Positions 51,373 to 60,300 of a stretch of 64,000 bases of DNA are shown one piece after another (the first letter of the stretch is position 1; each line of letters begins with the position of its first letter). The DNA comes from Bordetella ansorpii (GTDB lineage: Bacteria > Pseudomonadota > Gammaproteobacteria > Burkholderiales > Burkholderiaceae_B): positions 806,001 to 870,000 of the forward strand of contig NZ_FKIF01000007.1 in the NCBI RefSeq assembly GCF_900078705.1, in the 5' to 3' direction. The position numbers and the translations under genes were made by a program. The notes below the pieces were generated by a model. That model was not told the origin of the DNA. It saw only the letters and a program-made list of their open reading frames with translations, and did not search any database.

Positions 51373-51394
51373 GACGGCCGCGCTCGCGGCCGTC
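51373..51394. terminator. hairpin between convergent queH and dienelactone hydrolase genes
   Basis: GACGGCCGCG pairs perfectly with CGCGGCCGTC around a tiny loop. It lies in the 179-base convergent gap and has no T-run on either side, so it may be a structural stop or mRNA end element rather than a full terminator. Confidence 0.45.
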
Positions 51395-51507
51395 GCGCAA
51401 GGCGCCGCCGACCCGTTTCCGAAAGCGGGCACGGCGCACTGGCGGCGGAAACCGCCAGGCTCGCGCGCGGCGAGGATCCTCGGCCCCACCGCATGCCCGA
51501 CCCGAAT

Positions 51508-52296
51508 TCAGAGATACCGGTCGAACCAGTCCAGCGTGCGCTTCCAGCCGTCTTCGGCATCGGCCTTCACGTAAGACGGACGATAGTCGGCCATGAACGC
51601 GTGACCCGAATTCGGGTACACCACGAACTCGGACGCGCGCGAGTTCTCGTTGCCCTGGGCCAGCACCGCGCGGGTCTTCTCGATGTCGGCCAGCGGAATG
51701 CTCTCGTCCTTGGCGCCGTACAGGCCCAGCACGGGGCCATGCAATTGCCCGGCGATGTCGACCACGTATCGCTCGATCAGCGGCCCGTGGCCCGAGGCCA
51801 GCTTGCCGTACCAGGCCACGCCCGCCTTCACGCGCGGATTCTGCGCGGCGTACATCCAGGTCAGGCGGCCGCCCCAGCAGAAGCCCGTGATGCCCACGCG
51901 GGTGGGATCGCCGCCGTGTTCCGCGGCCCAGGCGATGCTGGCGTCCAGGTCGCCGTAGACCTGTTCGTCGGACACCTTCGAGACCAGTTCGGAGATCAGC
52001 TTCGGGATGTCGGTGTACTGCGAGGCGTCGCCCTGGCGCTCGTACAGATTGGCGGCCACGGCCATGTAGCCTTCCTTGGCGAAGCGGCGGCACAGGTCCT
52101 TGATGTGCTCGTGCACGCCGAAGATTTCCTGCACCACCAGCACGATGGGCAGGTCTTTCTTGCCCTCGGGCGCGGCGTAGTAGGCGCTGATCGTGCCGTT
52201 GGCGGTCGGCAGCTTGAAATCGCCGTGGGCCAGGCCCTGGGTATCGGTATGGATGGTGGTGGACGCGGGCGTACCCGCGGCGGCGGCGAAACTCAT
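51508..52296 (-). CDS. dienelactone hydrolase family protein
   Basis: 262 residues from the ATG at 52296, with CAGGAG 8 bases upstream. Alpha/beta hydrolase with the Cys-Asp-His triad of dienelactone hydrolases: the Cys nucleophile in ITGFCWGGRLTW, Asp in YGAKDESIP, and His in NSGHAFMADYR. VQEIFGVHEHIKD near residue 60 is also typical. These enzymes open lactone rings in aromatic breakdown or act on other esters. No aromatic-pathway genes are adjacent, so the substrate is unknown. It lies 49 bases after the ZIP gene on the same strand. Confidence 0.9.
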   Translation of the reverse strand: MSFAAAAGTPASTTIHTDTQGLAHGDFKLPTANGTISAYYAAPEGKKDLPIVLVVQEIFGVHEHIKDLCRRFAKEGYMAVAANLYERQGDASQYTDIPKLISELVSKVSDEQVYGDLDASIAWAAEHGGDPTRVGITGFCWGGRLTWMYAAQNPRVKAGVAWYGKLASGHGPLIERYVVDIAGQLHGPVLGLYGAKDESIPLADIEKTRAVLAQGNENSRASEFVVYPNSGHAFMADYRPSYVKADAEDGWKRTLDWFDRYL

Positions 52297-52345
52297 GGCG
52301 GACTCCTGAAGAGGAAAGCAGAGGAACCCGGCCGCCGCGCCCGTG

Positions 52346-53209
52346 CTACGGATGCGCCGTGGCGGATCCGTGCGTATGTTCGCCGTGCACGGCCTCGCCA
52401 TGGGAGGCGCCGTGCTCATGACCGTGGTCGTGCTCGTGGTGCATGAGGGACGTGACGCCGTAGATGAGGACCACACCGACGCCCACCAGCAGCAGTTGCG
52501 GGATCGCGTCGGACAGGGAGACGCGCTCGTGCATCTGCGGCATCAGGTCGGCAACCGAGATATACAGGAAGCTGCTGGCCGCGATCACGAGGATGTAGGG
52601 CGTCCAGGCCTGCGCCTCCTGCAACACGAAATATCCTACACCGCCGCCCGCCGCCGTGCACAGGCTGCTGAGCAGGATCAGCATCACGGCGCGCCGGCGC
52701 TGGATGCCGGCATTGATCAGCACGACGAAATCGCCCAACTTGTGCGGCACTTCATGCACGATGATGGACGCGGCGGTCAGCACGCCCAGCAGGGGATCGG
52801 TCAGGAAGGCGCCGGCCACCAGCACGCCATCGCACAGGTTGTGCAGCGAACTGCCGATGAGGATGAAGCGCCCGCCCCGCCCGGCCTCGTGCCGGTCATG
52901 CCCATGGTGGTGATGATGCCCATCCCCTTCGTGATGATGGCTGTGCCGCAGCAGCGAGATCTTCTCCAGCGCGAAGAACGCGATCAGCGAGACCAGCAGC
53001 AGGCCGAACAGAGTATGCGCATCGGCCTGCGCGGTCTCGAACGCCTCGGGCATCAGGTGCAGCAGCGCCACCGACAGCAGCACGCCGACCGACAGGCTGA
53101 CCATGTGATGCAGGTACTTCGCGAACACACGGTAGGCCAGCCAGCTGGCGATGGAAATGGCGATCAGGCCGCCGGCAAGGGTGGCCAGGAGAATCCAGAG
53201 GAGCAACAT
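52346..53209 (-). CDS. ZIP family metal transporter
   Basis: 287 residues with about eight membrane helices. ZIP-family features: HLMPEAFETAQADAHTLFG early, the helix-four/five metal site in SSLHNLCDGVLVAGAFL and SIIVHEVPHKLGDFVVL. Two His-rich stretches bind metal: the cytoplasmic loop (SHHHEGDGHHHHHGHDRHE) and the C-terminal tail (HHEHDHGHEHG, HGEHTHG). It probably imports zinc or iron. A palindromic Zur-like site (53267-53283) overlaps a TATAAT box upstream, pointing to zinc. Precedes the dienelactone hydrolase gene. Confidence 0.9.
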   Translation of the reverse strand: MLLLWILLATLAGGLIAISIASWLAYRVFAKYLHHMVSLSVGVLLSVALLHLMPEAFETAQADAHTLFGLLLVSLIAFFALEKISLLRHSHHHEGDGHHHHHGHDRHEAGRGGRFILIGSSLHNLCDGVLVAGAFLTDPLLGVLTAASIIVHEVPHKLGDFVVLINAGIQRRRAVMLILLSSLCTAAGGGVGYFVLQEAQAWTPYILVIAASSFLYISVADLMPQMHERVSLSDAIPQLLLVGVGVVLIYGVTSLMHHEHDHGHEHGASHGEAVHGEHTHGSATAHP

Positions 53210-53266
53210 GAGGGTGGGGGCGTCTGCGCGACGGGGGCGCGGCTTTCGGTGTTATTTACTGTCGCA

Positions 53267-53283
53267 ACATTATATCGTTACAT
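53267..53283. promoter_or_regulatory. candidate Zur operator of the ZIP gene
   Basis: On the minus strand ATGTAACGATATAATGT matches the proteobacterial Zur consensus (ATGTTATA-n-TATAACAT) at about 12 of 17 positions and is roughly palindromic. It overlaps the perfect TATAAT at 53269-53274. This fits zinc-dependent repression; inferred by eye only. Confidence 0.45.
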
Positions 53284-53513
53284 GAGTAGGGGGCGGATTG
53301 CACTTTCGCAGGCGTGGCCGCTCGGTCTGTGTGGGGTCGGTGGCTGAGTTCTTGAGACGCGGCGTCCCTGAACGATCAGCCTGCACAAGCGCGCCCGCTT
53401 TTCCCCACTCACAAAGAGTGGGCGTCCCACCCCAACCATTGCCCACAGACGCCCATCCCCACAGAGACAACCCCAAACAGCGGCCCTGCCGATCATCGCC
53501 GGCATGCCGATGC

Positions 53514-53658
53514 CTTGAGTCCTGCGGGAGGGCGGCGGGTGCGGGACGGCCAATTGGAGGAGGGGAAGCCGCGCAGCGGCCGAGGGCGCCTCGTGGCGCG
53601 CCCGAGCCCGACGACTTGGCCGGCCCGCACCCGCCGCCCTCCCGCGGGACGCCTCAAG
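53514..53658. repeat. long imperfect inverted repeat
   Basis: Left arm 53514-53553 (begins CTTGAGTCCTGCGGGAGGG) and right arm 53616-53658 (ends CCGCGGGACGCCTCAAG) are inverted copies differing at only a few bases, notably a 3-base insertion and one A/C change. The central 62 bases also contain GC-rich partial dyads. The whole could fold into a cruciform or a long RNA hairpin. It resembles the dispersed palindromic units of Alcaligenaceae intergenic regions, but copy number in the genome cannot be seen here. Confidence 0.75.
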
Positions 53659-53704
53659 AACCCGGCTATATCGCCTGACCGCACACCCGAGTCTTAAAAA
53701 GCGC

Positions 53705-56422
53705 TCAGTGCGCCTGCTCCCAATTCTTACCCACGCCCACCTCGGCCACCAACGGCACTTTCAAGGTGGCCACGTTGCACATCAGCCTCGGCAAGGCCTC
53801 GCGGACGAGTTCGAGTTCGTCGTCCGGCGCTTCCAGCACCAGTTCATCGTGCACCTGCATGATCATGCGCGTGCGCAGCTTCTCTTCGTCCAGCCACTGC
53901 TGCACGGCCACCATCGCCATCTTGATGAGGTCGGCGGCCGTGCCCTGCATCGGCGCGTTGATCGCCGCGCGCTCGGCGCCCTGGCGGCGCGGACCCGAGG
54001 CGGCGCGGATGTCGGGCATCTGCAGGCGGCGGCCGAACACCGTTTCGACGTAGCCCTGTTCGCGGGCCATCTGGCGGGTCATGTCCATGTAGCTGGCCAC
54101 GCCCGGATAGCGCGCGAAATAGCGGTCGATGTAGGCCTGCGCGGCGTCGCGCGTGATGCCCAGGTTCGACGCCAGGCCGAACACGCCCATGCCGTAGATC
54201 AGGCCGAAATTGATGGCCTTGGCGGCGCGGCGCTGTTCTGAAGCGACGGCATCGAGCGCCACGCCGAAGACCTCGGCCGCGGTGGCGCGGTGGATGTCTT
54301 CGCCCGCGGCGAAGGCCTTCTGCAGATTGGCGTCGTCGGAGACGTGCGCCATGATGCGCAATTCGATCTGCGAATAGTCGGCGGACAGCAGCGTGCCGCT
54401 TTCGGCGACGAAGGCTTCGCGCACGCGGCGGCCCGCCTCGGTGCGCACCGGGATGTTCTGCAGGTTGGGATCGGACGAGGCCAGGCGGCCCGTGATGACC
54501 GCGGCCTGCGAATAGTGCGTATGCACGCGGCCCGTGTCCGGATTGATCATGCGCGGCAGCTTGTCGGTGTAGGTCGACTTCAGCTTGGACAGGCCGCGAT
54601 ACTCCAGCAGCGCCTGCGGCAGCGGGTAGTCCTGCGCCAGGCGCGTCAGCACCTCTTCGTCGGTGGACGGCACGCCGCTGGGGGTCTTGCGCACCACCGG
54701 CAACTGCATCTTGCCGAACAGGATCTCGCCCAGTTGCTTGGGCGAGTTCAGGTTGAAGGGCTGGCCGGCCAGGTCGTAGGCGCGCTGCTCCAGCTGCAGC
54801 ATTTCCTGGCCCAGCTTGTGGCTCTGGCGGCCCAGCTCCGCGGCATCGACCCGCACGCCGTTGCGCTCGATCACCGTCAGCACGCCCGACACCTGCATCT
54901 CGAGCCGATAGATGAATTCCAGGCCCTTCTCGGCGGCCACGCGCGGACGCAGCACCTGGTGCAGCTGGATGGTGAAGTCGGCATCCTCGCAGGCGTAGTG
55001 GCCGGCGCGTTCGACCGCGACCTCGTCGAAGCCGATCTGCTTGGCGCCCTTGCCGCACAGGTCTTCGTAAGAAATGCCGTTGCGGCCAAGAAAGCGTTGC
55101 GACAGCTCGGACAGGCCCACGCCACGATGCGATTCGAGCACGTAGGCTTCGAGCATGGTGTCGTCGGAAATGCCGCCCAAGCGGATGCCTTCATTGGCGA
55201 ACACGTGCGTGTCGTACTTGGCGTGATGCAGCAGCTTGGCGCGCGAGGCGTCTTCCAGCCAGCCGCGCAGGCGTTCCAGCACCTCGGCCTTGGGCAGTTG
55301 CTCGCCGGCCTCGGGGCCTCGGTGCGCCAAGGGGATGTAGCAGGCCACGCCGGGCGCCACGCCCATCGAAATGCCGACCAGCCGGGCCTGCATCTCGGAC
55401 AGCGAGGTGGTTTCGGTGTCCAGCGCCACCAGCGGCGCGTCCTGCGCCAGCGCCATCCAGGCGTCGAAGGCGGCCCAGTCGGTGATGATGCGGTAATCCT
55501 GCTCGGCGGGCGCGGCGGGCACGTCGACGGCGGCGCGCGCATCGCCCGCGGGCAGGCGCTCCTGGTCGCCGCTCAGTTCGCGCAGCCAGGTGCGGAAGCC
55601 ATAGCGGTCATAGGCCTCGGCCAGCGTGGCCGTGTCGGGCGTGGCGGGTTCGAGATCCGCCAGGCCGGCGACGTGGCCGGTCAGGTCGCAATCGCACTTC
55701 ACGGTCAGCAACTGGCGCGTCAGCGGGAACTGCGCGATGGCGGCGCGCAGGTTCTCGCCCGCCACGCCCTTGATGGACGGCGCGGCTTCGACCAGCCGGT
55801 CGATGGAGCCGTGCTCGGCCAGCCACTTGGCGGCCGTCTTGGGGCCGACCTTGGTGACGCCGGGCACGTTGTCGACCGTATCGCCCACCAGCATCAGGTA
55901 ATCGACGATGCGATCGGGCGGCACGCCGAACTTGGCCATCACGCCGGGCGGCGTCAGCACCTCGCTGGTCATGGTGTTGACCAGGGTGACCTGTTCGGTG
56001 ACCAGTTGCGCCAGGTCCTTGTCGCCGGTGGACACGATGGTGTCCACGCCCTGCTTGGCCGCCCAGTGCGCCAGCGTGCCGATGATGTCGTCGGCCTCGA
56101 CGCCCTCGATGGCCAGCACCGGCCAGCCCAGCGCGCGCACCACGCGGTGGATGGGCTCGATCTGCGCGGCCAGATCGTCGGGCATGGGGGGGCGATGCGA
56201 CTTGTATTCCGGATACAAGTCGTCGCGGAACGTCTTGCCACGCGCATCGAAGATGCATGCGGCATACTCTGCCTTATGATCCGCAACGAGCTTGCGCAGC
56301 ATGTTCACGACGCCGTACAACGCACCCGTGGGTTCGCCCTGCGCATTGCGCAGGTCCGGCATGGCGTGAAAGGCGCGATACAGGTAGCTCGATCCGTCTA
56401 CCAGCAATAAGGTTTTCTTCAT
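53705..56422 (-). CDS. polA: DNA polymerase I
   Basis: 905 residues from the ATG at 56422 (MKKTLLLVDGSSYLYRAFHAM). Full three-domain enzyme. The N-terminal 5' nuclease contains GVEADDIIGTLAHWAAKQG and VDTIVSTGDKDLAQLV. The 3'-5' exonuclease segment has LVALDTETTSLSEMQARLVG and a later KYDTHVFANEG. The polymerase domain has LLSADYSQIELRIMAHVS, RRAAKAINFGLIYGMG and QVHDELVLEAPD. Its start codon shares bases with the LOG gene start on the other strand. The inverted repeat lies downstream of its end. Confidence 0.97.
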   Translation of the reverse strand: MKKTLLLVDGSSYLYRAFHAMPDLRNAQGEPTGALYGVVNMLRKLVADHKAEYAACIFDARGKTFRDDLYPEYKSHRPPMPDDLAAQIEPIHRVVRALGWPVLAIEGVEADDIIGTLAHWAAKQGVDTIVSTGDKDLAQLVTEQVTLVNTMTSEVLTPPGVMAKFGVPPDRIVDYLMLVGDTVDNVPGVTKVGPKTAAKWLAEHGSIDRLVEAAPSIKGVAGENLRAAIAQFPLTRQLLTVKCDCDLTGHVAGLADLEPATPDTATLAEAYDRYGFRTWLRELSGDQERLPAGDARAAVDVPAAPAEQDYRIITDWAAFDAWMALAQDAPLVALDTETTSLSEMQARLVGISMGVAPGVACYIPLAHRGPEAGEQLPKAEVLERLRGWLEDASRAKLLHHAKYDTHVFANEGIRLGGISDDTMLEAYVLESHRGVGLSELSQRFLGRNGISYEDLCGKGAKQIGFDEVAVERAGHYACEDADFTIQLHQVLRPRVAAEKGLEFIYRLEMQVSGVLTVIERNGVRVDAAELGRQSHKLGQEMLQLEQRAYDLAGQPFNLNSPKQLGEILFGKMQLPVVRKTPSGVPSTDEEVLTRLAQDYPLPQALLEYRGLSKLKSTYTDKLPRMINPDTGRVHTHYSQAAVITGRLASSDPNLQNIPVRTEAGRRVREAFVAESGTLLSADYSQIELRIMAHVSDDANLQKAFAAGEDIHRATAAEVFGVALDAVASEQRRAAKAINFGLIYGMGVFGLASNLGITRDAAQAYIDRYFARYPGVASYMDMTRQMAREQGYVETVFGRRLQMPDIRAASGPRRQGAERAAINAPMQGTAADLIKMAMVAVQQWLDEEKLRTRMIMQVHDELVLEAPDDELELVREALPRLMCNVATLKVPLVAEVGVGKNWEQAH

Positions 56423-57101
56423 GGTCAAAAAGGCAGAGTTGAGCACCCCCGCCGGCAAACAAGTTCCGGTGATTATGTCAGAGATAACGGCGGCGGCTGA
56501 GAAGCTGGCCGATATCGGCCCGGCCGTCAGCCTGTTCGGCAGCGCGCGCACCAGCCGGGATTCGCCCTATTACCAGGCCAGCATCGAGATCGCCGCGGCG
56601 CTGGCCCGCGCGGGATTCGCCGTCATCGCGGGCGGCGGTCCCGGCATCATGGAAGCGGCCAACAAGGGTGCCTACGAGGCCGGCGGCACCAGCATCGGCC
56701 TGAACATCAGCCTGCCGCACGAGGCCCACAACAACGCCTACCAGACCATCAGCCTGTCGTTCGAGTACTTCTATTCGCGCAAGGCCACGTTCTTCATGCA
56801 CAGCATGGCCTACGTGTCGCTGCCCGGCGGCTTCGGCACGATCGACGAACTGTTCGAGGCGCTGACGCTGGTGCAGACCGGCAAGGTGCCCCCTGCCCCC
56901 ATCGTGCTGGTGGGCAGCGACTACTGGCGCGGCCTGGTCGGCTGGATGAGCGAACAGTTGCTGGGCAACGGCATGATCGGCGCGCACGACCTGAACCTGT
57001 TCATCGTCGAGGACGACCCCGAACAGGTCGTGGCCCGCATCGTCGACTTCCACCGCAAGCACCTGGACGACGCCCGGTACGCGCCGTCGCTGCCCGCGTA
57101 G
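56421..57101 (+). CDS. LOG family protein (TIGR00730 type)
   Basis: 226 residues from the ATG at 56421, which has TAAGG 8 bases upstream; an internal ATG (56475, MSEITAAAEKLADIG) is an alternative. LOG-family hallmarks are present: FGSARTSRDSPYYQ, AVIAGGGPGIMEAANKGAYEAG and the catalytic PGGFGTIDELFEALT. Many LOG proteins are cytokinin-like nucleotide 5'-monophosphate phosphoribohydrolases; bacterial roles are mostly unknown. The start codon overlaps that of polA on the opposite strand by two bases. Confidence 0.9.
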   Translation: MVKKAELSTPAGKQVPVIMSEITAAAEKLADIGPAVSLFGSARTSRDSPYYQASIEIAAALARAGFAVIAGGGPGIMEAANKGAYEAGGTSIGLNISLPHEAHNNAYQTISLSFEYFYSRKATFFMHSMAYVSLPGGFGTIDELFEALTLVQTGKVPPAPIVLVGSDYWRGLVGWMSEQLLGNGMIGAHDLNLFIVEDDPEQVVARIVDFHRKHLDDARYAPSLPA

Positions 57102-57217
57102 GCGCAGGCCCGCGCTCGCCCCGCGCCATACCATCCGCAGCCGGGAATACCCCCCGGGGGCGGCATGGCGCCGCCCCGCTGCATTTCCAGCGTCTCCGGG
57201 GCATGGGGCGCCCATGC

Positions 57218-57250
57218 AAAAACGGCCGGCCCCACAGGGCCAGCCGTTTT
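57218..57250. terminator. bidirectional terminator between LOG and typA genes
   Basis: AAAACGGC-GGCCC pairs with GGGCC-GCCGTTTT (one mismatch) around CACA, with an A-run before and a T-run after. Placed between convergent genes, it can serve both. Confidence 0.85.
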
Positions 57251-57273
57251 CGGGCCGATGCGCCGGAGCGCGA

Positions 57274-59094
57274 TCATGCGCCTTCGCGGGAAGCCTTGCG
57301 GCGCTCGTGTTCCTGCAGGTGACGCTTGCGCAGGCGGATCGACTTCGGGGTGATTTCCACCAGTTCGTCGTCGTCGATGAATTCCACGGCGTATTCCAGC
57401 GTGATCTGGATCGGCGGCACCAGCCGCACGGCTTCGTCGGTGCCCGAGGCGCGCACGTTGGTCAGTTGCTTGCCCTTGATGGGGTTGACCACCAGGTCGT
57501 TGTCGCGGCTGTGGATACCGATGATCATGCCTTCGTACAGGGCTTCGCCCGGATTCACGAACATGCGGCCGCGATCCTGCAGCTTCCACAGGGCGTAGGC
57601 CACGGCGTCGCCGTTGTCCTGGCTGATCAGCACGCCGTTGCGGCGCTCGCCCACCGAGCCTTCGCGCAGCGGACCGTACTCGTGGAAGATGTGGCTCATC
57701 AGGCCGGTGCCGCGCGTCAGCGTCAGGAACTCGTTCTGGAAGCCGATCAGGCCACGCGCCGGAATGATGTACTCCAGGCGGGTACGGCCACGGCCGTCCG
57801 GCTGCATGTCCTGCAGGTCGCCCTTGCGGCGGCCCAGCTCTTCCATCACGCCGCCCTGGTGGGCGTCTTCGACGTCCACGGTCAGCGCCTCGAACGGCTC
57901 GCACTTCACGCCGTCGATTTCCTTGAACACCACGCGCGGACGCGACACGGCCAGCTCGTAGCCTTCGCGGCGCATCGTTTCCAGCAGGATGGTCAGGTGC
58001 AGTTCGCCGCGGCCCGCCACTTCGAACACCGTGTCGTCGCCGGTGTCGCGCACGCGCAGCGCCACGTTGGCCTTCAGTTCGCGGTCCAGGCGGTCGCGCA
58101 ACTGGCGGCTGGTGACGAACTTGCCTTCGCGGCCGGCCAGGGGCGAGGTGTTGACCATGAAGTTCATGGTCAGCGTGGGTTCGTCGATGCGCAGCACGGG
58201 CAGCGCTTCCGGCGTGGCCACGTCGGTCACCGTGGTGCCGATGCTCAGGTCTTCGATGCCGTTGATCAGCACGATGTCGCCGGCTTCGGCTTCATCGACC
58301 ACCACGCGCTCCAGGCCGCTGAACTTCAGCACCTGGTTGATGCGGCCGCGCTGGACCGGCGCGTCGGGACCGAAGCGGAAGGCCACGTCCATCAGCGGAC
58401 GCATGCGGCCACGGTTGATGCGGCCCACGCCGATCTTGCCGACGTAGCTGTTGTAGTCCAGCGAGATGATCTGCATCTGCAGCGGGCCGTTGGGATCGTC
58501 GTCGCGCTGCGGCACGTGCTTCAGGATGGCCTCGAACAACGGGCGCATGTCGCCCGAGCGCACGTCGTCGGTCAGGCCGGCATAGCCCGACAGGCCCGAG
58601 GCGTAGACGACCGGGAAGTCGAGCTGTTCTTCGGTGGCGCCCAGTTTGTCGAACAGTTCGAACGTGGCGTTGATGACGAAGTCGGGGCGGGCGCCCGGAC
58701 GGTCGATCTTGTTGACCACGACGATGGGCTTCAGGCCCAGGGCCAGCGCCTTGCGGGTCACGAAGATGGTCTGGGGCATGGGGCCTTCGACCGCATCCAC
58801 CAGCAGCAGCACGCCGTCCACCATCGACAGCACGCGCTCGACTTCACCGCCGAAGTCCGCGTGTCCCGGGGTGTCGACGATGTTGATGTGGGTGCCTTCG
58901 TATTCGACGGCGCAATTCTTGGCCAGAATCGTGATGCCGCGTTCCTTTTCCAGGTCGTTCGAGTCCATGACCCGTTCGGCCACCGACTGGTTTTCGCGGA
59001 AAGTGCCCGACTGGCGCAGCAGTTGGTCGACCAGCGTGGTCTTGCCGTGGTCCACGTGGGCAATGATGGCGACGTTGCGCAAGGCGCGAGTCAT
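57274..59094 (-). CDS. typA: translational GTPase TypA/BipA
   Basis: 606 residues from the ATG at 59094 ([20 protein letters not shown]). Ribosome-binding GTPase that helps 50S assembly and cold or stress adaptation. G1 [16 protein letters not shown]3 [16 protein letters not shown] and G4 [13 protein letters not shown] are all present, followed by EF-G-like domains ([20 protein letters not shown]). Its ATG overlaps the truB stop as ATGA, so it is translationally coupled to the infB-rbfA-truB operon. Confidence 0.97.
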   Translation of the reverse strand: MTRALRNVAIIAHVDHGKTTLVDQLLRQSGTFRENQSVAERVMDSNDLEKERGITILAKNCAVEYEGTHINIVDTPGHADFGGEVERVLSMVDGVLLLVDAVEGPMPQTIFVTRKALALGLKPIVVVNKIDRPGARPDFVINATFELFDKLGATEEQLDFPVVYASGLSGYAGLTDDVRSGDMRPLFEAILKHVPQRDDDPNGPLQMQIISLDYNSYVGKIGVGRINRGRMRPLMDVAFRFGPDAPVQRGRINQVLKFSGLERVVVDEAEAGDIVLINGIEDLSIGTTVTDVATPEALPVLRIDEPTLTMNFMVNTSPLAGREGKFVTSRQLRDRLDRELKANVALRVRDTGDDTVFEVAGRGELHLTILLETMRREGYELAVSRPRVVFKEIDGVKCEPFEALTVDVEDAHQGGVMEELGRRKGDLQDMQPDGRGRTRLEYIIPARGLIGFQNEFLTLTRGTGLMSHIFHEYGPLREGSVGERRNGVLISQDNGDAVAYALWKLQDRGRMFVNPGEALYEGMIIGIHSRDNDLVVNPIKGKQLTNVRASGTDEAVRLVPPIQITLEYAVEFIDDDELVEITPKSIRLRKRHLQEHERRKASREGA

Positions 59095-59843
59095 AAAGAG
59101 TCCTTTAGGTTCGTGGCGGGCAGCAGGCCCGCCGGCAATTCGTTCATGCCAAGCAGGGCCTGCTTGGGATCCGGCAGGCCCTGCAGGGCCTCCAGCGTCA
59201 CGGCGCGGTCCAGGGAGAATGGCCCGGCGTGCGTGCGCCGCAGCGCCGCCAGGTGGGCAAAGCAACCCAGCGCGCGCCCGATGTCCTGGGCCAGCGTCCG
59301 GATGTAGGTGCCCTTGCTGCAGGCCACCTCGATCAGGGCCTGCCGGCCCGTGAATTCAAGCAGTTCGATCCGGTGGATCGTGATCTGGCGCGGCGGCCGT
59401 TCGAGCTCGATGCCGGCGCGCGCATATTCGTACAGCGGCTTGCCATCGCGCTTCAGGGCGGAGTACATCGGCGGAATCTGCTCGATGGTGCCCTTGAATC
59501 GTGACAGTACGTCGCGCAAGGCCGTCTCGTCCACCCCCGTGAATCCGGGGCCGGCCTGGGCGGTCACGATGCCGGTCAGGTCGCCGGAATCGGTTTCCTC
59601 GCCGAACTGCACGGTGGCGAGATAGGTTTTATCGGCGTCCAGCATGGCGCCGGAAATCTTGGTCGCGCGGCCCATGCAGCAGATCAGCAGGCCGGTGGCG
59701 AAGGGGTCGAGCGTGCCCGTATGGCCGGCCTTGGCCGCATCCATCGTGCGTTTGGCCCGCTGCAGGGCGTGGTTGCTGGACAAACCCACAGGTTTGTCGA
59801 GCAGCAGCACACCGTCGAGCGCGAGCCCGCGTCGTTTGGCCAT
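59091..59843 (-). CDS. truB: tRNA pseudouridine(55) synthase
   Basis: 250 residues. It makes pseudouridine 55 in tRNA. Motif II with the catalytic Asp is [37 protein letters not shown] at the N-terminus and [20 protein letters not shown]-like [16 protein letters not shown] further along are typical. Slightly shorter than E. coli TruB (314) because the C-terminal PUA extension is short or missing, as is common in some betaproteobacteria. Overlaps typA by 4 bases and lies 34 bases after rbfA. Confidence 0.95.
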   Translation of the reverse strand: MAKRRGLALDGVLLLDKPVGLSSNHALQRAKRTMDAAKAGHTGTLDPFATGLLICCMGRATKISGAMLDADKTYLATVQFGEETDSGDLTGIVTAQAGPGFTGVDETALRDVLSRFKGTIEQIPPMYSALKRDGKPLYEYARAGIELERPPRQITIHRIELLEFTGRQALIEVACSKGTYIRTLAQDIGRALGCFAHLAALRRTHAGPFSLDRAVTLEALQGLPDPKQALLGMNELPAGLLPATNLKDSL

Positions 59844-59857
59844 CGTCAGAATCCGGG

Positions 59858-59889
59858 AAAAAAGCGACGACAGCCCTTCAGGGCTTGTC
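59858..59889 (-). terminator. terminator-like hairpin at the rbfA-truB junction
   Basis: On the minus strand GACAAGCCCT pairs with AGGGC-TGTC around GA (one bulge), then GTCGC and six T residues. It overlaps the end of rbfA. It could attenuate the operon, letting only part of the transcripts reach truB and typA. Confidence 0.45.
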
Positions 59890-60279
59890 TTCAGGCTCGT
59901 CGGGTTCGTCCAGCACCGGACCGCCGCGGTTGGCGCGGTCGATGAGCGTGGACATCTCGATGCCGCGCTCGATCTGGGGATCGTGGTAGAAGCGCAGCGT
60001 CGGTACGGTATGGATGTGCAGCAGCTTGTAGAGCTGCGAATGCAGCCAGCCGGCCTTCTCGTTGAGAATGGCGGCGGCGGTTTCCGGCTCGGCGCCCAGC
60101 ACGGTGAAGTGCACCTTGGCGTGGGCGTAGTCGGTAGAGAGTTCCACCCCGGACAACGTGATCAACCCGGCGCGGGCCACATCGACCTCGCGCTGGATCA
60201 GGCCGGCCAGATCCTTCTGGATCTGGTCGGCCAGCCGCAGGTTGCGGCCGGGGATGGATTTGGACTTGTGACGGCTCAT
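59878..60279 (-). CDS. rbfA: ribosome-binding factor A
   Basis: 133 residues, typical length. KH-fold protein that matures the 30S subunit and 16S rRNA 5' end. [24 protein letters not shown] and [23 protein letters not shown] fit the family. Follows infB by 21 bases in the usual nusA-infB-rbfA-truB order. Confidence 0.96.
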   Translation of the reverse strand: MSRHKSKSIPGRNLRLADQIQKDLAGLIQREVDVARAGLITLSGVELSTDYAHAKVHFTVLGAEPETAAAILNEKAGWLHSQLYKLLHIHTVPTLRFYHDPQIERGIEMSTLIDRANRGGPVLDEPDEPEDKP

Positions 60280-60300
60280 GGAAAGACAGCGTACGCCGGA

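Larger units (their letters stand above)
53210..53704. other. 495-base non-coding region between ZIP and polA
   Basis: No credible gene. From left to right it holds the ZIP promoter with a TATAAT (53269-53274, minus) and a Zur-like dyad. A small hairpin CCCACTC/GAGTGGG lies around 53405-53423. The long inverted repeat follows at 53514-53658. PolA ends at the right edge. Short frames in it appear to be chance. Confidence 0.7.

Noticed and set aside
53281-53700. Short open frames in the non-coding region next to polA
   Set aside because: They overlap the inverted repeat, have no good start signals and look like chance in GC-rich DNA.
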